From: Niveibacterium terrae
GTDB taxonomy: Bacteria > Pseudomonadota > Gammaproteobacteria > Burkholderiales > Rhodocyclaceae
Direction of reading: 5' to 3'
DNA: 64,000 bases
Assembly: GCF_048213115.1 (NCBI RefSeq)
Contig: NZ_CP172404.1
Span: forward strand, 3,844,001 to 3,908,000
Below the pieces are notes generated by a model. That model did no database searches. It was not told the DNA's origin and saw only the letters and a program-made list of their open reading frames with translations. This document shows, piece by piece, positions 54,988-64,000 of the stretch (its first letter is position 1; each line of letters begins with the position of its first letter). The position numbers and the translations under genes were made by a program.

Positions 54988-56153
54988 TTTAAAGTGCACC
55001 TTTTCGGAAGATTCTTCCATGCCGCATAGACATGCTCTGGAGAAACCTTACTAATGCAATCACGCGACGCGCAAGGCCTAGAATGGCAGGGAGAGCAAGG
55101 CATATCAATTCCAACATAACTTGATAAAGGACCAATCGGGTGCCATCTCGTTCGATCTCCAACACCGCTCATAATCGCAAGCGCCGGAACTGAATATGCA
55201 CTTGCCACATGCACAGCGACAGAATCCAGCCCAACAAGTCCTTTTGCGCCATGTACCAAGGCGGTGTAGTCATCCCACGTTAACTTTGAAGCCAAATTTA
55301 CTGAAGGGCATGAAGACTCGATCTCGCGACAAAGTTCATTTTCTCGCTCGCCTGTTCCACACAGTACAATTCTTTCACCATCGTCAATCAGCATTGACGC
55401 AAAATTTACCCAATGTGATATTGGCCATTCCTTAGCTGGGTTTCCGGTGCCAGGCTGAAGAATTACATAATCACGGCCGCCTTGCATTTTCACCTGTTCG
55501 CCAACCCTAGCTAGACTTTTCTCAGTGGGGTCAGGCAACCAAGGCACGAGGGCGGATGCATTCAATTTCTCTTTTTGAATAATGCATTCAAGCAAGGATC
55601 TCTGGAACTGAGATTCGTGTTGCCCAACGCGACGCTTGCTAATCCTGTAGTTCAAAAGAGGACCAAACCCAGCACCAGTTGAGCCGACAAGATACCTAAT
55701 TCCAGCTCTTTTGCAAAAAGGGATAAAACTTGGCTCATGCCCGTTCACAATAAAAGCCAAATCGTAGCAGGACTTACCCAACTCTTTTAATACCCTTTTC
55801 CTGTCCCTATAGTACTTTATGACTTTAGCAAACAATCCAATGGGCGCCCTACTTATCTGGTAATGGTCAATAACATGAATTCGTTCTACCCCATTGTGAC
55901 CGCTTAGCATCCTAGCGCTCCAGGAGCCAACCATAACCCCAATGGCAACCTCAGGAAACTCAGATTTCAATATTCTTATAATTGAGGTAGTAAGAACAAC
56001 ATCACCCTGATGAAATGGATTAACAACTAGTATTCGGTCAATTTTCTTTGGGGGGCTATCTTCTCTATGGCGCACAAATAGATTGCAAATAAAATCAGTG
56101 ATGCACAAATACAGCACCCGCAGAATATTCCGTCTTTCATACGGATTTATCAC
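54981..56153 (-). CDS. Glycosyltransferase family 9
   Basis: The protein is 390 residues. GT9 signatures are ILVVNPFHQGDVVLTTSIIRIL, seen as GDVVLTTSI, then ILQPGTGNPAKEWP and VGLDSVAVHVASAYSVP, with a Cys-rich tail (MPCSPCHSRPCASRDC) common in this family. It overlaps the Wzy-like gene upstream by 17 bases, so it is co-transcribed. Confidence 0.87.
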   Translation of the reverse strand: MINPYERRNILRVLYLCITDFICNLFVRHREDSPPKKIDRILVVNPFHQGDVVLTTSIIRILKSEFPEVAIGVMVGSWSARMLSGHNGVERIHVIDHYQISRAPIGLFAKVIKYYRDRKRVLKELGKSCYDLAFIVNGHEPSFIPFCKRAGIRYLVGSTGAGFGPLLNYRISKRRVGQHESQFQRSLLECIIQKEKLNASALVPWLPDPTEKSLARVGEQVKMQGGRDYVILQPGTGNPAKEWPISHWVNFASMLIDDGERIVLCGTGERENELCREIESSCPSVNLASKLTWDDYTALVHGAKGLVGLDSVAVHVASAYSVPALAIMSGVGDRTRWHPIGPLSSYVGIDMPCSPCHSRPCASRDCISKVSPEHVYAAWKNLPKRCTLKC

Positions 56154-57417
56154 TCAGCCCCCTCCACGATACAAAGTAGAAATAGAAGAATACGGCGAGC
56201 GAAGGAATTATCCAAAATTGATAAAATAGAATTTGGTTAAAATTACCTGACCAGAGCACAGCAACAAAGATATTGCTCATTGCAGTGAAGAACAGTGCTC
56301 GCGTTGAGAAGGAACTTCTATTCCTAATTCTAGAAATCATAAGAACCATGGAAATCAATATAGACAAACCCGCCAAAAACGCTCCTAGTATGCCAAAGTT
56401 AAGCAAGAGTACCTGCAAGCTAGAGTCTAGCCCAGCGCCACGAACTTGAATAGATTCTTGCAACCCGTAGTTATAGCCAATGCCAAACCATGGATGTTGT
56501 GAAATTAGCGCAAACCCTGTACTTAGTGACTCGAGGCGGCCTAATGCGGAGGGGTCGTCTGTTACACCAAAAAATTTCTCATAAATTCTATCAGTTATAG
56601 ATATATCTATTAGCGAAGCAAGCCACCCACCAACAAGCAATAGTGCAAAAATCAAAACCAATAGGCCAACAAGAGTTCTAAGGGACAAAAACTTTGTTCT
56701 AATCCCAGGGACAAGAACAAATGAAGCGCAAACCAAAAGGAATGCAGACAATCCGCTTCGTGAATAGGTAAGAATTAGCGAAACAAATATAACCCCTAAT
56801 GCCATCCTGAATTTTGAAGATGCTCCATTGAGCCTCTCATGCACAAGCCCTAAAGTAAGCGGCATTACTACGATCGAACCGTAAAAATTTGGATCAAAAT
56901 AGGTTGAGACAAGACGTCCAACGTGAGGATCTCCTTCGAACTCAATCCCACCATCCCCAAGAAACGCCCAAAGCATTGTGGAATCGGGAATTATCATCAA
57001 AATCCCAAGTGAAATTACAGCCAGGAGTGCATACGCATATACAACATCACTTATCAATTTTTCTGCAGACAAGCTGTAGCTACAGAACAGGCAATAGCCA
57101 CATACCACTCCAGTAAGTACCTGCAAAACCAATCTTATCGCGTACAAAAAAGAGCCGCTATCCCACCCTGAGATAATACAGCCATACGCAAACGAAGTAG
57201 TTACCAAAAGAAGTAGTGTTATCGCCAGATAATTGCGAAATAAAACTATTCTAAAATATCTCAAAAATAGAAACAAAGAGCAGACATACAGAACAGCCTC
57301 TAGTGCATTTACCTGACTCGGGATTCCAGGCAACGGCAAAAGCCTAGGCACATTTCCAAGAACAATGAATAGAAAGAATATCGCGACAAATATTCTATTC
57401 ATTGCTGTATTGAACAA
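56137..57417 (-). CDS. O-antigen polymerase/ligase-like membrane protein (Wzy/WaaL family)
   Basis: The protein is 426 residues with ten to twelve transmembrane helices. The Wzy_C-type signature PWFGIGYNYGLQES lies before a large loop near residue 310, and TYSRSGLSAFLLV matches the conserved helix of O-antigen ligase-fold proteins. Context in an O-unit locus with Wzx favours a polymerase. Confidence 0.8.
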   Translation of the reverse strand: MFNTAMNRIFVAIFFLFIVLGNVPRLLPLPGIPSQVNALEAVLYVCSLFLFLRYFRIVLFRNYLAITLLLLVTTSFAYGCIISGWDSGSFLYAIRLVLQVLTGVVCGYCLFCSYSLSAEKLISDVVYAYALLAVISLGILMIIPDSTMLWAFLGDGGIEFEGDPHVGRLVSTYFDPNFYGSIVVMPLTLGLVHERLNGASSKFRMALGVIFVSLILTYSRSGLSAFLLVCASFVLVPGIRTKFLSLRTLVGLLVLIFALLLVGGWLASLIDISITDRIYEKFFGVTDDPSALGRLESLSTGFALISQHPWFGIGYNYGLQESIQVRGAGLDSSLQVLLLNFGILGAFLAGLSILISMVLMISRIRNRSSFSTRALFFTAMSNIFVAVLWSGNFNQILFYQFWIIPSLAVFFYFYFVSWRGLSDKSV

Positions 57418-58366
57418 CGCAATGCTTCATATCTCGTGCAATCCTGAACATAAAGCCAGGAGTAAGGCAGACAGCAAAAATTCTATAAGACCCTTTTATC
57501 CAGAACAACTCCCTAAAGACAAGAGCAAACATCGAAAAGGAAAATGCGCCCTTTAGCTTAGAGGAAACAATTTGCCACAGTATATTGCTGTTCATAATAA
57601 ACCGACCAACTCTATCTAGAATTGCTCCGTCTCCAAACACATCACGCGTAATTCTTATATAGTTAATTTCAATATCTAGCCGTCCAAGTGCCTTCGACTC
57701 ACTCAGGAAAGAATCATTATCAAATCGCCACTTGAGGAGCGAGTCGCTCACATACATGAATTTTCTCCCCAATTTGATGAGCGTTTGCAAAATGTAAACA
57801 TGGATATATGCCGTCCCAATGTACTTGGACGCATCGACAGAGATCCAGCTTTCTTTCCTAATGCAAATAGCTCCTATATATCCAAGACCGGAAGCAAGCG
57901 CACCGAGTCGAGACTGATCTGAGTTCAAGTCAAACTTTTCATCGCAGCCATCAAGAGCTCTTCTAACTTTCTTTTCCCTTTTTAGGCTTATATCGTAGTC
58001 GCTTTTGTTGACAAGAAATACATCCACATCTTGATTCTCAGAGATCTTCTTCAGAATTATGCCTAGCGATCCATCAACCATGACATCATCGCTACCAATG
58101 AACCAACAAAATCGGCCTGAGGCCTTTCTGACACAGCTATCGAAATTCCTATCCGCACCAATATTCGTGTCATTTCTAAAGTACTTTATCGGCATACCCC
58201 TATCAATGAATGATTCAACAATTGATGGAGTTTCATCGTCCGACGCATTATCAGAAACAACCACTTCAACATTGTCGAGGAAGTTATTCTCAATACTCAG
58301 TAAAAGTTCACTTATGAAAGGCGCACGATTATATGTTGGAATACAGATCGAGAGCAGCGGCGTCAT
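57395..58366 (-). CDS. Glycosyltransferase family 2
   Basis: The protein is 323 residues. The GT-A motifs are LSICIPTYNRAPFISELL, seen as ICIPTYNRA, VVVSDNASDDET, and the DxD-like WFIGSDDVMVDG. A C-terminal hydrophobic patch may contact the membrane. The donor is unknown. It overlaps both neighbours. Confidence 0.9.
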   Translation of the reverse strand: MTPLLSICIPTYNRAPFISELLLSIENNFLDNVEVVVSDNASDDETPSIVESFIDRGMPIKYFRNDTNIGADRNFDSCVRKASGRFCWFIGSDDVMVDGSLGIILKKISENQDVDVFLVNKSDYDISLKREKKVRRALDGCDEKFDLNSDQSRLGALASGLGYIGAICIRKESWISVDASKYIGTAYIHVYILQTLIKLGRKFMYVSDSLLKWRFDNDSFLSESKALGRLDIEINYIRITRDVFGDGAILDRVGRFIMNSNILWQIVSSKLKGAFSFSMFALVFRELFWIKGSYRIFAVCLTPGFMFRIARDMKHCVVQYSNE

Positions 58367-59238
58367 ACCTTTTTCCCAATATTTTGGTAAATGCTATTTC
58401 TTGAAGCCATCTCAGCAAAGAGAACATCCCATTTCTTAATTTGGTGCGTTCTTTGCGTCGCCACAAGGATTCCTGCTAACAAATAGATCAGCCTAACTGA
58501 AAGCATATAGACCAATCCAGTCATACTTCTTCTCTTTTCACGAAAGACATATCTGACGATTGCGCCAGCAATCGGCTTTATAAACCGTTTCCATAAGATC
58601 TTTGGGCTACTCAGATACGCCAACAGTTCGAACTCTTTCTGCGCATAGCGGCCAGGAGTTCCAAGATATACAGGGATAACTATTGGGTGGAGGTGGTAGA
58701 CATTAACAACACTCTCAGCTACGCGTGCACCATCAGCAATACTAAATGATCCATGAAGCCTAGTTGAGTCATAATTAAGTCCTTCAGGAATGACCCCCCG
58801 CACATCAAGCCCCCCCTGTGAGTTCGACCACTCATCAGCATACAAGTAGTCAATCCTTCTAGCGCGGACTATCTGATGTGTAGATAAGGCATTGTCGGCA
58901 TAAAGCAAATCGTCAATAGCCACAAACTCGTCCGCATAAAACCAAAAAACTTTTTTTGATGCCGAATATTCTGAAAGGTACTCAGGAAGAAATATTTCTG
59001 GGTTATCAGACGAAAACGCACGTAAAAAAAGCGTAACTCCGCTTTCTCTACAAAACATCTCAAATTCAATAGATGGACAGTCATCTAACACTACTATGTC
59101 ACAACATTCTTTGTAATAAGAATGAATTACTCGTATTCTATCCAGTTCGTTCTTTGTTGGAATGACTAGCTCAAGCAACGTTCCGCTTCTGGCGTCATTC
59201 ATTAGTTTCAAGTTTCCGGTCAACTTGGCCCCGATCAC
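58363..59238 (-). CDS. Probable glycosyltransferase, GT2-like
   Basis: The protein is 291 residues. LELVIPTKNELDRIRVIHSYY, seen as VIPTKNELDRI, starts a GT-A fold; DIVVLDDCPSI and FWFYADEFVAID give the nucleotide and DxD-like sites. The C-terminus has one or two hydrophobic segments. The start is a GTG overlapping the wzx stop (GTGA); ATG 59202 is an alternative. The family assignment is moderate because key motifs diverge. Confidence 0.7.
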   Translation of the reverse strand: MIGAKLTGNLKLMNDARSGTLLELVIPTKNELDRIRVIHSYYKECCDIVVLDDCPSIEFEMFCRESGVTLFLRAFSSDNPEIFLPEYLSEYSASKKVFWFYADEFVAIDDLLYADNALSTHQIVRARRIDYLYADEWSNSQGGLDVRGVIPEGLNYDSTRLHGSFSIADGARVAESVVNVYHLHPIVIPVYLGTPGRYAQKEFELLAYLSSPKILWKRFIKPIAGAIVRYVFREKRRSMTGLVYMLSVRLIYLLAGILVATQRTHQIKKWDVLFAEMASRNSIYQNIGKKV

Positions 59239-60539
59239 TTATTTAATAATTTGTTTACAGACATTGGCAAAAACCAACAGGTCGTCATCAAACTCGAGGC
59301 AATCAAGGCCATAACTATCCCATTTACCTCATATAGCCGCCCCAAGAGCAACATTAGCGCCACATTGAGTACAGCCTGAAACGGGGTAAGCATTGTTAAA
59401 CTTCTAACCTCACTCATTGCATTAAGCAACATCGCCCATGTTCCTTGCCAAACACCAATGTACTGATAAGCAACAAAGAGAATGAACGTTCGAATACTCA
59501 CTCGAACCCTTCCTGCTCCGGATAGATAAGCCAGGACATCATCAAGAAAAAAATAAAGCACAACGCTTCCAAAGCTTATCACCAAGCACCCGAATGCAAC
59601 TAAACCATATGCGCTTTTCTTTATTTGTGAAAATTCATTCTTCACATATAGTCCAGAAATAACAGGCGCGGTTGCAGTAAGCGATGCATTGAAGACAAAG
59701 AACAAGATGGCAAAAATTTTACTTAACGTAAAATAGAGAGTTACATTTCCTGCGGCAGTCGCTGAGCTTGATATAGCAGACACCGTCATTATGTCGGTAT
59801 ATAGGACAACAGCAGCTAGGAGAGAATAGGGGAAGAACCGTTTAGCACGGTTTGAAATTTCTCTGACTGAAACAGCCAACTCTTCCACGTCAAATTTGTT
59901 CTCTTTTCCATAGCGCCTAATAAGAAAAATGGCCGGAATGGCGGCGGGCGGGAAAAATGCAGAAAGTGAAGTGAGGAGTAATGAAACACCACTTCCATGA
60001 CTATTCGGAACAGCCAGAAGTAAGCAATAGCCTACGGCTTGAACAAGCACTTGCAAGACATACGACAGGTAGCCTGAGCCCTCGCCCATTAGAATCTTAT
60101 AATAAACTTGGGCATTCCCACTGGCTATCAAAAATAGACCGGAAATGTAAAACGACAGGAGAAATACCCCTGTCATATCGACATTCAAATTTCTAAACAC
60201 CACTGCACCAACTGCGTAAAAGCAGAATGTCCACAATAGTGAAAATGCAAAAAAACATCGCACATTCATCCTGCACGCAGCGATAATGGCACAGGAATAT
60301 CTCTTGCCCTGAGCTTTCCTTTCAGCAATGATGTTCTGGACGCCAGCGCCCAGTTGGCAGTCACTTAGGAACAACCAGCCCTGCATTGAAAAGAAAATAC
60401 TTATTGCCGCCAAGTGATCAAGATCTAATATTCTTGCCCATTCTTTCAGAACAAAAAATTGTATTGCTGCAGAAAGAATTCTGGCACACCATGCAGCAAG
60501 CGTCGTTAAGTGTTGATGCTTCAATCTGAAACTACGCAC
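59235..60539 (-). CDS. wzx: O-unit flippase (Wzx, polysaccharide biosynthesis MOP family)
   Basis: The protein is 434 residues with twelve or more transmembrane segments and the MOP-superfamily pattern. An N-terminal cluster of aromatic helices precedes KKSAYGLVAFGCLVISFG in the C-terminal half. It moves the undecaprenyl-linked O-unit across the inner membrane. Sequence conservation in Wzx is low, so the call relies on topology and locus context. Confidence 0.8.
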   Translation of the reverse strand: MRSFRLKHQHLTTLAAWCARILSAAIQFFVLKEWARILDLDHLAAISIFFSMQGWLFLSDCQLGAGVQNIIAERKAQGKRYSCAIIAACRMNVRCFFAFSLLWTFCFYAVGAVVFRNLNVDMTGVFLLSFYISGLFLIASGNAQVYYKILMGEGSGYLSYVLQVLVQAVGYCLLLAVPNSHGSGVSLLLTSLSAFFPPAAIPAIFLIRRYGKENKFDVEELAVSVREISNRAKRFFPYSLLAAVVLYTDIMTVSAISSSATAAGNVTLYFTLSKIFAILFFVFNASLTATAPVISGLYVKNEFSQIKKSAYGLVAFGCLVISFGSVVLYFFLDDVLAYLSGAGRVRVSIRTFILFVAYQYIGVWQGTWAMLLNAMSEVRSLTMLTPFQAVLNVALMLLLGRLYEVNGIVMALIASSLMTTCWFLPMSVNKLLNK

Positions 60540-60542
60540 GGA

Positions 60543-61562
60543 TTAGTATACCGATTTGACCCACTCGACCATCTTGCGAACGCCGCTAGCGGCATTCACT
60601 TTAGGCGACCAATTTAGAACTTCATAAGCTTTCCTGACTTGGGCAACAAATATCCTCTGATCGCTTTCACGTTTTGGAAGTTTTTCATAAGACAATTTCA
60701 CACCAACAGCATCTTCCAGCAGCTCAAACAGCTCAAGAAGAGACAGACTATTGTCAATTCCACCACCAATATTAAATGCTTCTCCCGCAGCTACATCAAT
60801 ACGTCCGGCTGCGCTAAAATACAAGGAAACCATATCCTCTGCGTGAAGAACATCACGCACTTGCTTGCCGTTACCAGAAATAGTAAACGGCGCACTTTCA
60901 CCTCGCTTAGCCTCAACAGCTTTTTGGCAAAACCAACCGATCCACCCTTGATCATAAGTTGCGAATTGCCTACCACCGTACATTGAAGAATGACGGAACA
61001 CGACTGTCTTCAACCCATAAATCCGGTGGTAATCGCGCAGATACTGATCGGCGGCACCTTTGGAACAGCCGTAAGGAGAATGGAAGTCCAACGGCGTCTC
61101 CTCATCAAACCCGTTCGGCTTGTCAATGCAAACATAGCGAGTTTCTGTTTCTTGGTATTTGTACTGTTCCAGATCTCCATAGACTTTATTGGTTGATGAG
61201 TAAATCACGCCAGCATTTGGGGAAAAACGACGAATTGCTTCAAGAACATTCAGTGTTCCTAGCGCATTTACCTCAAAATCCATCCTAGGATTGGCAATCG
61301 ATGTTGTCATCGCGACCTGTCCGGCGAGATGAAAAACCATATCAGGCTTGAATTCTGAAATCACTCTCTCGACATCATTCTGATTACGAATATCACCATA
61401 GACGAATTTAAAGCGCCCTTGAGCGCGCAGCCACTCTAGATTCGAACGAGATCCCTCCCTGTACAGGCTGTCAAAAACACACAGTTCGTATCCCTGAGCA
61501 ATTGCGTGAGAGGCAAGATTACTGCCAAGAAATCCACATCCACCTGTAATCAATAGTTTCAT
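60543..61562 (-). CDS. rfbE: CDP-paratose 2-epimerase-like NAD-dependent epimerase
   Basis: The protein is 339 residues, an extended SDR. It has GGCGFLGSNLA (NAD), IYSSTNKVYGDLEQYKYQET, seen as SSTNKVYGD, and the catalytic SPYGCSKGAADQYLRD (YxxxK). DKPNGFDEETPLDFHSPYG, seen as GFDEETPLDFH, and SMYGGRQFATYDQGWIGWF are typical of RfbE, which makes CDP-tyvelose from CDP-paratose. Neighbouring rfbG, rfbH and a synthase support this pathway. Confidence 0.88.
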   Translation of the reverse strand: MKLLITGGCGFLGSNLASHAIAQGYELCVFDSLYREGSRSNLEWLRAQGRFKFVYGDIRNQNDVERVISEFKPDMVFHLAGQVAMTTSIANPRMDFEVNALGTLNVLEAIRRFSPNAGVIYSSTNKVYGDLEQYKYQETETRYVCIDKPNGFDEETPLDFHSPYGCSKGAADQYLRDYHRIYGLKTVVFRHSSMYGGRQFATYDQGWIGWFCQKAVEAKRGESAPFTISGNGKQVRDVLHAEDMVSLYFSAAGRIDVAAGEAFNIGGGIDNSLSLLELFELLEDAVGVKLSYEKLPKRESDQRIFVAQVRKAYEVLNWSPKVNAASGVRKMVEWVKSVY

Positions 61563-62425
61563 TGAAGCTCTCCCAATACTTTCCTAATCCCGATCTCAAG
61601 GCTCGTCTCGCATTTCCAACCGAGACTATTCAATTTTGATGTATCCGCCACCGAAAGCATGACTTCGTTCGTACGATATGGCACAGCTCCAAATTCAAGC
61701 CTCGTACAACTTCCTGACAATTTGTGGACTAACTCGACAAAGCTACGCGTCGACCCAGCGAAACCGCTGCCTAGAGGGAACTCTTCATACCCAGGGGGAT
61801 CATCACGTTTCGACTGAAGCAAGCAGAGGTACGCGGAGACGACGTCATCGATATAGATGAAATCTCTCTTTGATTCACCCAGCGTCAGCGGAAGACTTTC
61901 GCGATTTTCGCGGCATGCATTGATCACAAATGACGTAAATTTACTTTCGTCATCACCGGGACCAAACATATGCTCAAGTTTGACATCGGCAAAGTAGATT
62001 TTTCCGTTTTCGCCGAACCACCTTCCCCAATCAGTAAACTGCGCTTTCGAAATCGAGTAAGGGGTCATGTCTCGCGGCAATGCAGAGTCTGTATTAATAA
62101 AAAAACCAACCCCGCTTTTGATTGCCGCTTCGACAAGAGAAAGCGGCATCTCTGTATTGACCGCTAGCATTTCCGCGCAGTCTTCGTGATGCCTTCCGTA
62201 GATTGCGGCCGTATGTACAACTACATCAATTCCTGGATTGGAATCGAATGCAGCCTTGAAACCGTCCTCTACGCTAACCCAGTTGATCTTCCTATCCAGA
62301 CCAGAAAACTTGTCAAGCCTGGACTGAGCCCTTCTCAAGGCCACGATTTCATGGCCTTCGGCAAGAAGGGCGGGGAGAAGGTGTCTCCCCAGAAAGCCTG
62401 TTGCACCCGTCAAGAAAATTTTCAT
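61559..62425 (-). CDS. NAD(P)-dependent reductase, CDP-paratose/abequose synthase-like
   Basis: The protein is 288 residues, an SDR with GATGFLGRHLLPALL and the YxxxK in TPYSISKAQF. The NTDSALPRDMTPYSISK arrangement and RDFIYIDDVVSAYL fit the RfbS/RfbJ group, which reduces the 4-keto group of CDP-4-keto-3,6-dideoxyglucose. Whether paratose or abequose is made cannot be read, but rfbE next to it favours paratose. It overlaps rfbE by 4 bases. Confidence 0.78.
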   Translation of the reverse strand: MKIFLTGATGFLGRHLLPALLAEGHEIVALRRAQSRLDKFSGLDRKINWVSVEDGFKAAFDSNPGIDVVVHTAAIYGRHHEDCAEMLAVNTEMPLSLVEAAIKSGVGFFINTDSALPRDMTPYSISKAQFTDWGRWFGENGKIYFADVKLEHMFGPGDDESKFTSFVINACRENRESLPLTLGESKRDFIYIDDVVSAYLCLLQSKRDDPPGYEEFPLGSGFAGSTRSFVELVHKLSGSCTRLEFGAVPYRTNEVMLSVADTSKLNSLGWKCETSLEIGIRKVLGELQ

Positions 62426-62433
62426 TCTTGTGT

Positions 62434-63750
62434 TTAGAAGTTCACGCCAAGGAATGTTTCAATTTTCTCGACGATAAAGTCAAGCATCTCGGTGGAAAGC
62501 CCCGGATAGACGCCAACCCAGAAGGTCTGATTCATCACGATGTCGGTGTTGGTCAGTTCGCCACTAACCCGGTAGTTGCGCCCTTCCATATAGGGCTGTC
62601 GGGTCAAGTTGCCTGCAAAGAGCAGTCGGGTTCCGACCTTGTTCTGATCCAGATACTGCTGCAGTTCGACACGCGAGACGCCGGAGCCTTCCTTGACCGT
62701 GATCGGGAAGCCGAACCACGATGGATCGCTGTTCGGGGTCGCTTCAGGAAGAATCAGGAATTCGCCGCAAGACTGCAGCTTTTCCTTCAGGTAGGCAAAG
62801 TTGCGTTTGCGCGCCGCGATGAAGCCTTCTGCCTTCTCGAGCTGTGCCAGACCGCAGGCAGCCTGCATGTCGGTGATCTTCAGGTTGTAGCCGAGGTGGG
62901 AATAGGTGTACTTGTGGTCATAACCCTCCGGCAGACGTCCCAGCTTCCACGCAAAGCGCTTCATGCAGGTATTGTCCTTGCCCGGCTGGCAATAGCAGTC
63001 GCGGCCCCAGTCCCGGAAGGATTCGGCGATCTGCTTCAGTTGATGGTTGTTCGTAAAGACCGCGCCGCCTTCGCCCATCGTGATGTGGTGAGCCGGGTAG
63101 AAGCTCAACGTCGCGATGTCGCCGAAGGTGCCGACCAACTGACCATTGTAGGTCGAACCCAGCGCGTCGCAGCAATCCTCGACCAGCCACAGATTGTGCT
63201 TATCACACAGCGCCTTGATGACCCCTAGGTTATAGGGGTTGCCTAGCGTATGCGCGAGCATGATCGCCTTGGTCTTGGGGCCGATCGCCGCCTCGATCTT
63301 AGAGGCATCAACGTTGTAGGTGCCGAGTTCGACATCGACAAAGACCGGCACTGCGCCGAACTGCAGAATCGGGTTGACCGTGGTCGGGAAACCCGCCGCG
63401 ACGCCAATCACTTCGTCACCAGGGCGGATCGCGCGCTCGCCCAGCTTCGGCGAAGTCAGCGCAGAGAAGGCGAGGAGGTTCGCCGAAGAGCCCGAGTTTG
63501 TCGTGATCAGATAGCGAACGCCGAGGAACTTCGCAAGTCTCTGTTCGAACTCATCATTGAAGCGACCCGTCGTCAGCCAGCCGTCCAGAGAAGCCTCGAC
63601 CATCATCTTCAGCTCCTCGCCATCGAGCACCTTTCCCGAAGGCGGAACAACGCTCTTTCCCGGCTCAAATTCGCGCGGAGCATATTGAATCGCGGCATAC
63701 TCCTCGACAAGCTTGGCGATCTGTTGGCGGAGTTCTTGGGCCTTATTCAT
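62434..63750 (-). CDS. rfbH: CDP-4-keto-6-deoxyglucose 3-dehydratase (E1)
   Basis: The protein is 438 residues. It is a PMP enzyme of aminotransferase fold in which the usual PLP Lys is replaced by His (FYPAHHITMGEGG). A [2Fe-2S] Cys motif lies in DCYCQPGKDNTCMKRF. These two traits define E1 of 3,6-dideoxyhexose synthesis. The start at 63750 is set by AGGA 7 bases upstream and by family length; an open frame runs to 63834. Its base composition is nearer the core genome than the genes after it. Confidence 0.95.
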   Translation of the reverse strand: MNKAQELRQQIAKLVEEYAAIQYAPREFEPGKSVVPPSGKVLDGEELKMMVEASLDGWLTTGRFNDEFEQRLAKFLGVRYLITTNSGSSANLLAFSALTSPKLGERAIRPGDEVIGVAAGFPTTVNPILQFGAVPVFVDVELGTYNVDASKIEAAIGPKTKAIMLAHTLGNPYNLGVIKALCDKHNLWLVEDCCDALGSTYNGQLVGTFGDIATLSFYPAHHITMGEGGAVFTNNHQLKQIAESFRDWGRDCYCQPGKDNTCMKRFAWKLGRLPEGYDHKYTYSHLGYNLKITDMQAACGLAQLEKAEGFIAARKRNFAYLKEKLQSCGEFLILPEATPNSDPSWFGFPITVKEGSGVSRVELQQYLDQNKVGTRLLFAGNLTRQPYMEGRNYRVSGELTNTDIVMNQTFWVGVYPGLSTEMLDFIVEKIETFLGVNF

Positions 63751-63811
63751 ATTCATTTCCTGTATTGATTTCAGTGGGCAACTGAGCGTGTCCCAGTCCC
63801 CGACAAATTGA

Positions 63812-64000
63812 TCAGCTAGCTTCGTATTCGGCAATCTGGGCCAAAGTCAGGGCCCGCATATCCGCCCCCTTGATCTGCGCCTTGTGCCATTCGCAGATCT
63901 TGTTCAACGCCTGAACCAGGCTCCAGCGGGGTTGCCAGCCGAGTTTCATATGCGCTTTCGAGCAGTCGAGCTTCAGGTAGTGCGCCTCGTGCAGATCGGC
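63812..64000 (-). CDS. rfbG: CDP-glucose 4,6-dehydratase, C-terminal 62 residues
   Basis: The gene runs off the window at its 5' side. The visible part contains LKLDCSKAHMKLGWQPRWSL and ends DMRALTLAQIAEYEAS, matching the RfbG C-terminus (read as LDCSKAHMKLGWQPRW). It forms CDP-4-keto-6-deoxyglucose, the substrate of RfbH, whose start is 61 bases downstream. Confidence 0.9.
   Translation of the reverse strand, partial: ADLHEAHYLKLDCSKAHMKLGWQPRWSLVQALNKICEWHKAQIKGADMRALTLAQIAEYEAS

Noticed and set aside
50091..64000. The AT-rich block, considered as a prophage or integrative element
   Set aside because: No integrase, structural phage or conjugation genes are seen. All genes fit O-antigen synthesis.

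Overview
The window is a GC-rich bacterial chromosome segment, most likely from a betaproteobacterium, possibly Rhodocyclales-like (inference). It has the order two LpxL-type acyltransferases, dapF, DUF484, xerC next to metK, an S-adenosylhomocysteine (SAH) riboswitch before ahcY, and metF downstream. These are gene neighbourhoods I associate with that class. No rRNA, tRNA or CRISPR array was seen.

Positions 1-32.4 kb are ordinary core genome: PilZ and SlyX proteins; the alpha-2-macroglobulin/PbpC pair; CbpA/CbpM; a prolyl oligopeptidase; OhrR/Ohr; a QseBC-like two-component system; ilvA with a divergent RidA-family gene; PhzF-like, DUF4197 and DksA-like proteins; and the xerC, GNAT, DUF484, dapF and lipid A acyltransferase block.

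Positions 32.4-43.1 kb form a SAM-cycle region. metK is preceded by a SAM-II/SAM-V-type pseudoknot aptamer followed by an intrinsic terminator. ahcY is preceded by an SAH riboswitch. ahcY, a lipoprotein with a zinc-peptidase motif, an isolated S4 domain and metF follow. Between metK and ahcY sits a foreign-looking microcin/bacteriocin cassette on the minus strand: hlyD, a double-glycine peptide with a microcin V-like leader, a small membrane protein, a 37-residue ORF, and a C39-peptidase ABC exporter. A GH12 glucanase lipoprotein lies beside it. A 72-73 bp double-palindrome repeat follows metK and metF.

Positions 43.2-50.1 kb hold apaH and then a recombination hot spot. A HipBA kinase toxin-antitoxin pair lies between two ~128 bp direct repeats, each at the 3' end of a decayed GtrA-like gene, with three operator-like sites at exactly 50 bp spacing upstream of hipB. 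manC follows, then an intact IS3-family element inserted next to an inverted remnant of a relative.

Positions 50.1-64 kb are an AT-rich O-antigen locus, all on the minus strand. It contains rfbG (partial), rfbH, an abequose/paratose-synthase-like gene, a CDP-paratose 2-epimerase-like gene, a Wzx flippase, five glycosyltransferases, a Wzy/ligase-like protein and an unusual phosphoethanolamine-transferase-like protein with a C-terminal phosphodiesterase-like domain. The pathway genes predict a 3,6-dideoxyhexose, probably tyvelose or paratose, in the surface polysaccharide.
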